From CAZUVM01 sp964623885 (lineage in GTDB: Bacteria; Verrucomicrobiota; Verrucomicrobiia; Limisphaerales; UBA8199), in the NCBI GenBank assembly GCA_964623885.1, contig CAZUVM010000123.1:1-5601 (forward strand): a stretch of 5,601 nucleotides of DNA, written 5' to 3'. Position 1 is the first letter of the stretch; the number at the start of each line of letters is the position of its first letter. This document shows positions 1 to 5,601 of this stretch, piece after piece. Under the pieces are notes generated by a model. The model saw only the letters and a list, made by a program, of their open reading frames with translations, made no database searches and had not been told where the DNA came from. The position numbers and the translations under genes are program-made.

Positions 1-1
1 G

Positions 2-583
2 GACACGTGCCTTGGGCAATGGCATTACAACCGGGCGTTGTATGAGCGGCACGGGTATAAGAGCGCGTCGGTGGTGATTGGGATGCTGGCGGACATTGTG
101 AGCAAGAACGGGAACCTGATGTTGAGCGTGCCGTTGCAGCGAGACGGGACGCCGGACGCGGACGAAATGAAGATCGTGAGCGGGATAGGGGCCTGGCTGA
201 AGGTGAACGGGGCGGCGATCTACGGGACGCGGCCGTGGAAGGTGTATGGGGAAGGGCCGTCGACAAAAGCGTCGGAGAAGGGCCGGTTTGACGGACAGAG
301 CGATGTGGCGCGGCAGCCGTATACGGGCCAGGACATCCGGTTTACGCAATCGAAGGACGGGAAGATATTGTATGCGATCGTGCTGGGAATGCCGCTGGGG
401 GACCAGGTGATGATCAAGAGTTTGGCGGAGGGGAACAAGCTGTGGCCGTGGCCGGTGAAGGCGGTGCATCTTTTGGGGTGGCACGACAAGCTGGGATTCA
501 TTCAGGTGCCGATTGGGTTGAGCGTGTCGGTGCCGGTGGGGCGACCGATGGACAGCTTGTTCGCGCTCCGGATTGAGGGGTAA
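2..583 (+). CDS. α-L-fucosidase (GH29), C-terminal part; 5' end outside window
   Basis: This is the last ~193 residues of a GH29 α-L-fucosidase, a retaining enzyme that removes terminal L-fucose from glycans, usually exported in Gram-negative glycan degraders. The frame is open to the window edge and ends with TAA at 581-583; a TTG at 38 is internal, because the conserved DTCLGQWHYNRALYE stretch begins before it. Then follow the family-typical GYKSASVVIGMLADIVSKNG block, NLMLSVP, and IGAWLKVNGAAIYGTRPWKV, which are the end of the TIM barrel. From about residue 105 a β-rich tail (DIRFTQSKDGKILYAIVLG, then LSVSVPVG) fits the C-terminal β-sandwich of the family. GH29 proteins usually have ~450-550 residues, so more than half is missing, including the region expected to carry the catalytic nucleophile. 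Codons strongly favour G at the third position, unlike the next genes. The family call is firm; the natural substrate is unknown. Confidence 0.92.
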   Translation, partial: DTCLGQWHYNRALYERHGYKSASVVIGMLADIVSKNGNLMLSVPLQRDGTPDADEMKIVSGIGAWLKVNGAAIYGTRPWKVYGEGPSTKASEKGRFDGQSDVARQPYTGQDIRFTQSKDGKILYAIVLGMPLGDQVMIKSLAEGNKLWPWPVKAVHLLGWHDKLGFIQVPIGLSVSVPVGRPMDSLFALRIEG

Positions 584-724
584 TGCGCGGAGCCTTCTCG
601 GCTCGCAGCGGCAACGATTTGGCCGAACAACCAACAGACGCTCAAAGCCTCACTTGCTTGCCTAAAGCCACATCTTTGTCTCATTGTTGCTTTGTTGTTA
701 AGCAGGCACGTCGAGCAAAAAGAA

Positions 725-751
725 TTGACTTGAAGCCTATACTCCTTTAAT
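725..751 (+). promoter_or_regulatory. Weak σ70-like promoter candidate for the export operon
   Basis: TTGACT (725-730) resembles a -35 box and TTTAAT (746-751) a -10 box, each 5 of 6 to consensus, but the 15-base spacing is shorter than the preferred 17. Transcription would begin near 758, giving the barrel gene only about 8 untranslated bases. An alternative -10, TATACT at 738-743, has no matching -35. The rest of the 584-765 gap shows no gene, RNA gene or strong terminator. Such short matches arise often by chance in AT-richer gaps, so this is only a candidate. Confidence 0.22.
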
Positions 752-765
752 CATGCAGCTTTTAA

Positions 766-2070
766 ATGTTAGCGAAGCTGCTTGGCCGAAAGGGGCAATT
801 GCCCTGGTCCCCAGCCCGCTTCGGTCGCGCACTGCTGATTGCCATGGCCACGTTTCTCGCTACCGCTCCTTCGGAGGCTCAGGAGTCGCTTCGACTTTCG
901 CTGGCAGGCGCCCAGGCTGCGCGCGCACGGCGCGAAGCCGCTGAAACGCCCGGCTTTTACAATGTGAAGCTGGGGCCCACCGCCTGGAATTTCGGCGCCG
1001 AATTCGGTCTCGAAGCGAATGACAATATCCGTCTCGAATCCGAGAATCAAATGGGCGACCTGATTATTCATCCTGGACTGAATACCCGAATGATCCTGCC
1101 CGTATCACAAGTCAACAGCCTTAACCTGGCATTCGGAGCCGGATACTCCGCTTATGTCGAGCATCCCGAATTTAGTCGGTTTTATATCACGCCAGGTTCA
1201 GAAATCACGTTCGATGCTTATGTGGCTGATTTCTGGTTTAATTTCCACGATCGTTTTTCAATGACGGAGGACAACTACCAGGACCCGACCGTGGTCGGGT
1301 CGGCTGACTATTCGATGCTGCAAAATGTTGCCGGTCTCACGGTAACCTGGGACCTCAACAAGGTGGTGGCGCAGGTTGGCTACGATCACGTCAATTACGG
1401 CTCGCTCTACGCCACCGATCAAAACCAGGCCGGCCAACCGGATGGCATGTCGGAGGTATTTTCCGTTTCGGCCGGTTATAGAATAACTTCAGCCATTACC
1501 GCCGGGCTGGAATTGGGTGGCTCCCTCCTCTCTTACTCGCAACAGAATACCAACCAATTCTTCAGCGACGCCACCGAGTGGAGTGCGGGTGGTTTTGTCC
1601 AAGCCCAAATCAGCCAATATCTCAGCGGCCGCGCCAACGTTGGGTATACAATTTACACTCCTGAAGAAACCGTTAACGGCATCAGCGGCGACTTTTCGGG
1701 ATTGTATGCCGACCTCGAACTAACACACCGGCTTAATAAGTATGTCGATTACACCCTGAGCGCCGGCCGAACGATCAACTTCGCTTTTTATGGCGGGAAT
1801 GTGGATCTCTATTTCGTCCGTTGGCAAGCGCATTGGCATTTTCTTCATAAAATCGACCTCGGCACCGCTTTCGACTATGAGCACGGCACTCAGCTCGGAG
1901 TTGGTGGTGAGACGTTCGATCGCTACGGTCCTGTCTTTAGCGTGGGCCGTGCTATTACCCCAAAGCTGTCCGCATCTCTGAATTACCAATACTTTTGGCG
2001 TAGCTCGAATGTCCCGGGAAGAGATTACGCCGCTAACATTGTTACCCTAAATGGAACCTATCGCTTCTAG
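766..2070 (+). CDS. Outer-membrane β-barrel protein, probable polysaccharide exit porin
   Basis: This 434-residue protein is predicted to be an outer-membrane β-barrel. Residues 1-38 form a long signal peptide: a basic start, a hydrophobic core ALLIAMATFLATA, and a likely signal peptidase I site after SEA (36-38). Residues 40-60 are an Ala/Arg-rich, helix-like segment. From about residue 70 the chain is a series of short alternating polar/hydrophobic β-strands rich in Tyr, Phe, Gly and Asn (for example LNLAFGAGYSAY, FWFNFHDRFSM, GRANVGYTIYT), and it ends TLNGTYRF with the terminal Phe typical of BAM-assembled barrels. The EANDNIRL stretch near 83-90 resembles the first strand of the 'putative β-barrel porin 2' group, which is a family guess from memory. 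The start at 766 is chosen because it gives the full signal peptide; ATG 753 is in another frame. No Shine-Dalgarno is visible. The gene leads the operon and its end overlaps the OPX gene, so I infer an outer-membrane pore for the exported polymer. An unrelated porin role is the alternative. Confidence 0.85.
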   Translation: MLAKLLGRKGQLPWSPARFGRALLIAMATFLATAPSEAQESLRLSLAGAQAARARREAAETPGFYNVKLGPTAWNFGAEFGLEANDNIRLESENQMGDLIIHPGLNTRMILPVSQVNSLNLAFGAGYSAYVEHPEFSRFYITPGSEITFDAYVADFWFNFHDRFSMTEDNYQDPTVVGSADYSMLQNVAGLTVTWDLNKVVAQVGYDHVNYGSLYATDQNQAGQPDGMSEVFSVSAGYRITSAITAGLELGGSLLSYSQQNTNQFFSDATEWSAGGFVQAQISQYLSGRANVGYTIYTPEETVNGISGDFSGLYADLELTHRLNKYVDYTLSAGRTINFAFYGGNVDLYFVRWQAHWHFLHKIDLGTAFDYEHGTQLGVGGETFDRYGPVFSVGRAITPKLSASLNYQYFWRSSNVPGRDYAANIVTLNGTYRF

Positions 2071-2833
2071 CCTTTTAACGAAGACGGTGAAATTCGCCGT
2101 GTTTGTCGTCGGCATCTTTGCCTTCTCATTGGCTTCTGCGCAAAAGGCGTCCGAGCCTGCGACCGGCTCCAAACCTGTTTTCACTGACCTGGCTGCTGCT
2201 CCGGCCACCCGATCGTCGATTACCAATGCCGTCCCGATACTCTCGCCGGCGGCTACAAATTTAATCAACACCGCTGCTTCACTGTCGCCCGGTCCCTATG
2301 TTGCCGATGACAAATACAAACTCCGCGCCGGCGATCGGGTCAGCTTTCAAATTTTGGAAGACCGCGACGTGCCCAAAAGCTTGTTGATCGCTGATTCCGG
2401 AGAACTGGATGTACCTTACATCGGCCGTATCATGGCGGCGGAAAAGAGTTGCAAGCAACTCGCTGCCGAACTGAAAGCGCAACTCGAAAAGGAGTATTAC
2501 TACCGGGCGACTGTGGTGCTGGCGCTTGACGTAGCGAATAAATTCTGGGGTCGTGTTTATGTCTGGGGCCAGGTCAGAAACCAGGGACCTATCGATGTTT
2601 CGGTGAGCGAAAATCTCACGGCCGGAAAAGCGATTCTCCGGGCGGGCGGTTTCGCCGATTTCGCAAACAAAAAACGCGTGAAAGTGGTCCATGCCGCTGT
2701 GGCTGGCGCTCCGGCCAAGCCGCCCGTCGAATTGAACATGGCGGAAATCCTCGAAGATGGCAAAACGGAGAGGGACCTCGCGCTGCAGCCGGACGACTCG
2801 ATTATCGTGCCTTCGCGCTTGATCAATTTCTAA
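2051..2833 (+). CDS. Short polysaccharide export protein (OPX/Wza-like: Poly_export + one SLBB)
   Basis: This 260-residue periplasmic protein belongs to the polysaccharide export (OPX) family, which forms the periplasmic ring through which capsule or exopolysaccharide leaves. Residues 1-30 are a signal peptide (hydrophobic VKFAVFVVGIFAFSL, cleavage after ASA at 28-30). Residues 31-85 are a low-complexity Ala/Pro/Ser linker. Residues 88-160 are the Poly_export domain: YKLRAGDRVSFQI, GELDVPYIGRI, and the QLAAELKAQLEKEYY helix. Residues 167-256 are a single SLBB-type β-grasp unit starting GRVYVWGQVRNQGP, with LRAGGFADFANKKRV, and closing DDSIIVPSRLINF, where the protein stops. Unlike E. coli Wza (about 380 residues, lipoprotein, C-terminal outer-membrane helix), there is no lipobox Cys (only Cys134) and nothing after the SLBB unit to cross the outer membrane. 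The ATG at 2051 lies inside the barrel gene (20-base overlap) and is the start that gives a complete signal peptide. No Shine-Dalgarno is visible, so translational coupling is likely. Confidence 0.93.
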   Translation: MEPIASSLLTKTVKFAVFVVGIFAFSLASAQKASEPATGSKPVFTDLAAAPATRSSITNAVPILSPAATNLINTAASLSPGPYVADDKYKLRAGDRVSFQILEDRDVPKSLLIADSGELDVPYIGRIMAAEKSCKQLAAELKAQLEKEYYYRATVVLALDVANKFWGRVYVWGQVRNQGPIDVSVSENLTAGKAILRAGGFADFANKKRVKVVHAAVAGAPAKPPVELNMAEILEDGKTERDLALQPDDSIIVPSRLINF

Positions 2834-2838
2834 CCCCC

Positions 2839-4962
2839 ATGACCGACCAAGTCGTTGAATATCATTACAGCCGTTCGCACGCGAAGATGCAGTTCGCGGC
2901 AAAGCTCGCTCATTACCGCGATCTGCTGGCCCGCAAATGGTGGGTGCTGGCAGTAGGAGCGGCTGTTGGTGTCTTGCTCGAGGGATTGCTGGTGCATTTT
3001 CAGCAGCCGTCGTACGTATCGGTCGGCCGGATGATCGTGAACGTGAAACTCGCGATCCCGCAAGGAACCGTAATTACCGAGGAGCTGAACAATTTTCTCG
3101 GAACGCAGGCCAGCCTCATGCAGAGCGACATCGTGATCAATCGCGCCTACGGTCGCGTGATCGCTGCCAATACAAATAATCCACCTCCGCCGCCTTCGCT
3201 GAGAGCCGCCGTGACCCCGCGCACGAGTATTTTCCTCCTTCAGGCCGCCGGTACCGATTCCCGATTTACCCAGGACTTTCTGCAGGCGGCCATGGACGAA
3301 TATATCCATCTCAAACGGGAAATGCGAAAACAGGCCTCCGACAGCACGGTGGCCGATCTGACGGAAGAGGTGCTTACTCTTGAACGAGACCTGCACCGCG
3401 CCGAAGATCAACTGGCACAGTTTCAAAGCACAAATAGCATGGTTTGGCTCGAAGAGCAGGGGAACGCCGTTGGCACTTATCTCACAGGCTTGAACCAGCG
3501 CCTGGAATCACTCAAATCCGAGCGTGATTTGCTGGCCAGGCTCACGCTCGACCAGAATCTGCAACGATACCAGGCCCAGTCTGCCAGTCAGTCTGCCGGC
3601 ACGGACCCCGCTGAACTGTCGGCTGGAGGCGGAACGAATAGCGTATTGAACAATGACAATCTCGCGGGCGACTATCTCAAAGCTAAACAACAGCTCCTGC
3701 TGTTGAAAGCTGAACAACAGGATCTCGCCCAATATCTCCGGCCCAAGCATCCGAAGATGATGGCCATGAGCGAAGACATTGCCCGGCGGGAGCGTTTGCT
3801 GGAGATATTCCGTCAACAGAATGTCGAGCAGCTCGAAGGGCGAAAAACGGCTGTCGAGTTGCAACTCCAAAACCTGGAAAAAGAGATTACTCAATGGAAT
3901 GGCCGGATTGTGGACATCAGCCGAAAGGCGGCCGAGTACCAAAAGTTGAAAGGCAACGCCCAACGCCTACAGGCGCAGTACCAGCAATTGCTGGGCACGG
4001 TGCAAACGCTCGATGCGAATAAAGAAGTCGGTGCGGAAACGGTGTCGATTATGGAGCCAGCAACACCTGCGTTTGTGGACGCGCACCAAGGCAAAAATAA
4101 CCTGCTGCTTGCGGCGGCGGGATGCGTCATTGCCAGCATTGCGCTGCTGCTGTTCCTGGATCGCCTGGATGATCGAGTGAGTTCCTTCACTGAACTCCAG
4201 GAGCTGTTCGAGGAAACAGTCTTGGTACAAATCCCACGTACCCGCGCTGACGGACCCAACGGCCGCTTAAAGGTGATTCAGCAGCAGGATGATCGCCACG
4301 CGTTCGTGGAGGCGTATCGCAACCTGCGTTCTTCACTGCTTTACATGAGCAGGGGGGCGGAACGTCCTCGGACGCTACTCCTGACCAGCTCCATACCCAA
4401 TGAGGGAAAATCGCTGACGGCCTGCAACCTGGGGATCACACTGGCAGCGGCTGGGACCAGGGTTTTATTGGTCGACGCGGACTTGCGAAAGGGTGTGATT
4501 CACGAGCGGTTCGGCCTGCGCCCGGCCGCAGGTCTGTGCGAGGCGCTCAGTGGGGGCCGCAATTGGGACGAGTTGGTTGTGGCGACCGGTTATCCGAATC
4601 TTTCGTTGCTGCCGCGGGGCGGATTGAGCCAGCGATCCGGTGAGTTGTTTTTGTCGGAGACGATGCGGCGGTTGCTGGAGGAGGTAACTGAGAGTTATGA
4701 GATCGTCCTTTTTGACACTGCTCCAGTAATGGCCGCGGATGACGTGACCACGCTGGCGCCGCAGATGGATGCCGTGCTGTTCGTCCTCCGGGCGGAGCAT
4801 ACGTCAGCGCGCGTAGCCCGGGCGGCGCTGGAGCTCTTGTATCAGCGTCAGGTCCGCGTGTTAGGATTGATTTTCAACGCCGTGCGGTCAACGAATCGTG
4901 ACTACCACTATTATAAGTACAAAGATTATTACGTGAAATACCCGGCGCCTCAGGCGAAGTGA
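2839..4962 (+). CDS. Polysaccharide co-polymerase / BY-kinase fusion (Wzc-type tyrosine autokinase)
   Basis: This 707-residue inner-membrane protein joins a Wzz-type chain-length domain to a bacterial tyrosine kinase, close to the length of E. coli Wzc. A first membrane helix lies at about 35-53 (WVLAVGAAVGVLLEGLLV) and a second at about 421-440 (NLLLAAAGCVIASIALLLFL). Between them, the periplasmic part has the Wzz domain, a five-proline run (115-119), and long Gln/Leu/Glu-rich coiled-coil stretches (about 170-240 and 275-395) with the YLRPKHPKM motif near 299-307. The cytoplasmic kinase follows: the EAYRNLR form of the EX2RX2R oligomerisation motif (491-497), Walker A SSIPNEGKS with Lys524, Walker A' LLVDADLRKG with Asp546 and Asp548, and Walker B EIVLFDTAP with Asp626. 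The tail carries seven tyrosines at 689-701, the expected autophosphorylation cluster. All catalytic motifs look intact. It starts 5 bases after the OPX stop, with no Shine-Dalgarno, so it is surely in the same operon. It should control polymer length and export through cyclic phosphorylation; a partner phosphatase is not in the window. Confidence 0.96.
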   Translation: MTDQVVEYHYSRSHAKMQFAAKLAHYRDLLARKWWVLAVGAAVGVLLEGLLVHFQQPSYVSVGRMIVNVKLAIPQGTVITEELNNFLGTQASLMQSDIVINRAYGRVIAANTNNPPPPPSLRAAVTPRTSIFLLQAAGTDSRFTQDFLQAAMDEYIHLKREMRKQASDSTVADLTEEVLTLERDLHRAEDQLAQFQSTNSMVWLEEQGNAVGTYLTGLNQRLESLKSERDLLARLTLDQNLQRYQAQSASQSAGTDPAELSAGGGTNSVLNNDNLAGDYLKAKQQLLLLKAEQQDLAQYLRPKHPKMMAMSEDIARRERLLEIFRQQNVEQLEGRKTAVELQLQNLEKEITQWNGRIVDISRKAAEYQKLKGNAQRLQAQYQQLLGTVQTLDANKEVGAETVSIMEPATPAFVDAHQGKNNLLLAAAGCVIASIALLLFLDRLDDRVSSFTELQELFEETVLVQIPRTRADGPNGRLKVIQQQDDRHAFVEAYRNLRSSLLYMSRGAERPRTLLLTSSIPNEGKSLTACNLGITLAAAGTRVLLVDADLRKGVIHERFGLRPAAGLCEALSGGRNWDELVVATGYPNLSLLPRGGLSQRSGELFLSETMRRLLEEVTESYEIVLFDTAPVMAADDVTTLAPQMDAVLFVLRAEHTSARVARAALELLYQRQVRVLGLIFNAVRSTNRDYHYYKYKDYYVKYPAPQAK

Positions 4963-5020
4963 GGGGATAGAAATACTTCCGTAGCTCGAAGCCTGCCATG
5001 TTGCGTCGTGGATGGCGAGT

Positions 5021-5050
5021 TGTAGGAGACGACGTCAGGAGTCTCTGATC
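5021..5050 (+). repeat. Left copy of the palindromic repeat
   Basis: The stem is GAGAC (5026-5030) with GTCTC (5041-5045), flanking the ten-base loop GACGTCAGGA. A G-T wobble at 5025/5046 could extend it in RNA. It differs from the inverted right copy at 5022, 5029 and 5042; the last two positions are paired with each other in the stem. Confidence 0.72.
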
Positions 5051-5124
5051 CTTTTTGAAAACTGATACTGGGCTGTAGGAGCATTGCTGTTAGGTTTTGG
5101 CTTCTTTCTGATTGCTGAATACTT

Positions 5125-5154
5125 GATCAGAGCCTCCTGACGTCGGCTCCTATA
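5125..5154 (-). repeat. Right copy of the palindromic repeat, inverted
   Basis: The stem is GAGCC (5130-5134) with GGCTC (5145-5149), flanking a ten-base loop that contains GACGTC (5139-5144). Read on the minus strand it matches the left copy, but the A-T pair of the left stem is replaced here by a C-G pair (5133 with 5146). Confidence 0.72.
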
Positions 5155-5157
5155 GTG

Positions 5158-5601
5158 CTAAGCGCGGGCGAGGTTGGGCGGGAAATGGAGCTTGGCCTGT
5201 TGGTAATCGCCGATGCGCCATTGAAGGAAGCCGCAGCAATGGGCGGGGGTGGCCTGGTTGCGCAGGGGCCAGCCGGCGCGGAATTCGGCGTCGAGATCGC
5301 GTAGACGGCGGATGGCGGGCCTGGCGAGTTGGCGGGCACGGGCGGTGTGGCCGGCGGCGAGGGTTTGTTGCCAGAGCATGATGTGGCAGGATTCGGCGGC
5401 CATGCGCCCAGCCAGGTCGAGTTCCCAGGCGAGCATTTGTCCGCGAGGGGTGCCGGGCCGAGCCCGCCCTAACTCGGCGCGGCGGGATTCGAGTTCGGCG
5501 AGGGCGTGGCGGATGTTTTGGGCGGGGATGCGGGCGTAGTATTTGAGGCCGTCGCGGCAGGCTAGTTCGCGGGTGCGGGGGATGGGTGCGGCGATGACGG
5601 C
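5158..5601 (-). CDS. Probable glycoside hydrolase (GH20-like), C-terminal part; 5' end outside window
   Basis: A minus-strand frame is open from the window edge to a TAG at 5158-5160, giving the last ~147 residues of a protein whose start lies beyond 5601. An internal ATG exists at 5436, but the frame continues upstream with protein-like sequence (RDGLKYYARIPAQNIRHALA), so it is not the start. The fragment is mostly α-helical: an Ala/Glu/Arg-rich helix (NIRHALAELESRRAELG), then WELDLAGRMAAESCHIMLWQQ, then RRLRDLDAEFRAGWPLRNQATP and a short tail. The pattern of helices followed by a W-x-x-RN motif reminds me of the C-terminal helical region of bacterial family-20-type glycosidases, which act on N-acetylhexosamine glycans. 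That is recognition from memory without a catalytic residue in view; a hypothetical protein is the fair fallback. It converges on the kinase gene and is not part of the export operon. The overlapping plus-strand frame at 5249-5539 is Arg/Ala-rich and looks like a shadow. Confidence 0.6.
   Translation of the reverse strand, partial: AVIAAPIPRTRELACRDGLKYYARIPAQNIRHALAELESRRAELGRARPGTPRGQMLAWELDLAGRMAAESCHIMLWQQTLAAGHTARARQLARPAIRRLRDLDAEFRAGWPLRNQATPAHCCGFLQWRIGDYQQAKLHFPPNLARA

Larger units (their letters stand above)
5021..5154. repeat. Inverted pair of REP-like palindromes between convergent genes
   Basis: Two 30-base arms (5021-5050 and 5125-5154) are inverted copies matching at 27 of 30 positions, separated by 74 bases. 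Each arm is itself a small hairpin around a GACGTC core. The layout, two opposed palindromes between the 3' ends of converging genes, is that of a REP doublet (BIME-like) or a repeat moved by a REP-type transposase. The pair could also fold as one long stem in RNA and limit read-through from either gene. Five T residues (5052-5056) lie six bases beyond the left hairpin, but the ten-base loop makes a classical terminator doubtful. The right arm ends 3 bases before the stop codon of the minus-strand gene. Copies elsewhere in the genome cannot be tested here. Confidence 0.75.

Noticed and set aside
590..604. Hairpin GAGCC-TTCTC-GGCTC just after the fucosidase stop
   Set aside because: The stem has only five base pairs and is not followed by a T-run, so I cannot call a terminator. 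It shares its stem with the 5125-5154 repeat, but the loop differs and the match is too short to claim a copy.
704..719. σ54-like site AGGCACGTCGAGCAAA upstream of the operon
   Set aside because: The GG and GC elements are 10 bases apart start to start instead of the 12 needed for -24/-12 promoters, and the TT before GC is absent.
753..944. Plus-strand frame starting at ATG 753
   Set aside because: It overlaps the signal-peptide region of the barrel gene in another frame, is short and low in β or domain features, and its product is Arg/Ser-rich like a shadow translation.
2830..3426. Long minus-strand frame opposite the kinase gene
   Set aside because: It lies wholly opposite the Wzz domain coding sequence, which has clear family motifs; this is an antisense shadow in GC-rich coding DNA, as are the other minus frames at 2279-2902 and 3508-3963.
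5025..5056. Rho-independent terminator for the kinase gene
   Set aside because: A hairpin is followed by five T residues, but the loop is ten bases long and the T-run starts six bases after the stem; the paired-repeat explanation fits better.
5249..5539. Plus-strand frame opposite the terminal gene
   Set aside because: The product is dominated by Arg and Ala with no recognisable segments, whereas the opposing minus frame is open to the edge and looks like a structured helical protein.
1..5601. CRISPR array, tRNA, insertion sequence or phage elements
   Set aside because: No regularly spaced direct repeats, cloverleaf-like segments or transposase/integrase motifs were seen on either strand; the only repeat is the pair at 5021-5154.

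Overview
The window most likely comes from a Gram-negative bacterium of the Verrucomicrobiota or a close relative. The reasons are large glycosidases at both edges (a GH29 α-L-fucosidase and a probable GH20-like enzyme), a three-gene polysaccharide export unit of a type I associate with that phylum, and starts with no Shine-Dalgarno sequence at any of the three complete genes. The taxonomic call is inference; there is no rRNA or marker gene here.

Layout. Positions 2-583 (+) hold the C-terminal ~193 residues of an α-L-fucosidase. A 182-base gap (584-765) follows, with only a weak promoter candidate. Positions 766-4962 (+) hold a tight operon: an outer-membrane β-barrel protein (766-2070), a short periplasmic polysaccharide-export (OPX/Wza-like) protein (2051-2833, overlapping the barrel gene by 20 bases), and a fused Wzz/Wzc-type chain-length regulator and tyrosine autokinase (2839-4962, 5 bases after the OPX gene). 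Positions 4963-5157 are a non-coding gap between converging genes. It holds two inverted copies of a ~30-base palindromic repeat, whose hairpin stems differ by a compensatory A-T/C-G base-pair change. Positions 5158-5601 (-) hold the C-terminal ~147 residues of a probable glycoside hydrolase.

How the genes work together. The middle three genes look like an envelope-spanning exporter for a capsule or exopolysaccharide. The autokinase/co-polymerase sits in the inner membrane and projects a coiled coil into the periplasm. The OPX protein forms the periplasmic channel. Because this OPX protein has neither a lipobox nor the C-terminal outer-membrane helix of E. coli Wza, the barrel is the natural candidate for the outer-membrane pore. 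No glycosyltransferase, flippase or polymerase gene is visible, so the sugar-building part must lie elsewhere. The flanking glycosidases are probably catabolic and not part of the operon; the middle genes also differ from them in base skew and codon style.

I do not see a wholly unknown system. The most interesting items are the split OPX-plus-barrel exit pathway and the paired REP-like repeat with a compensatory stem change.
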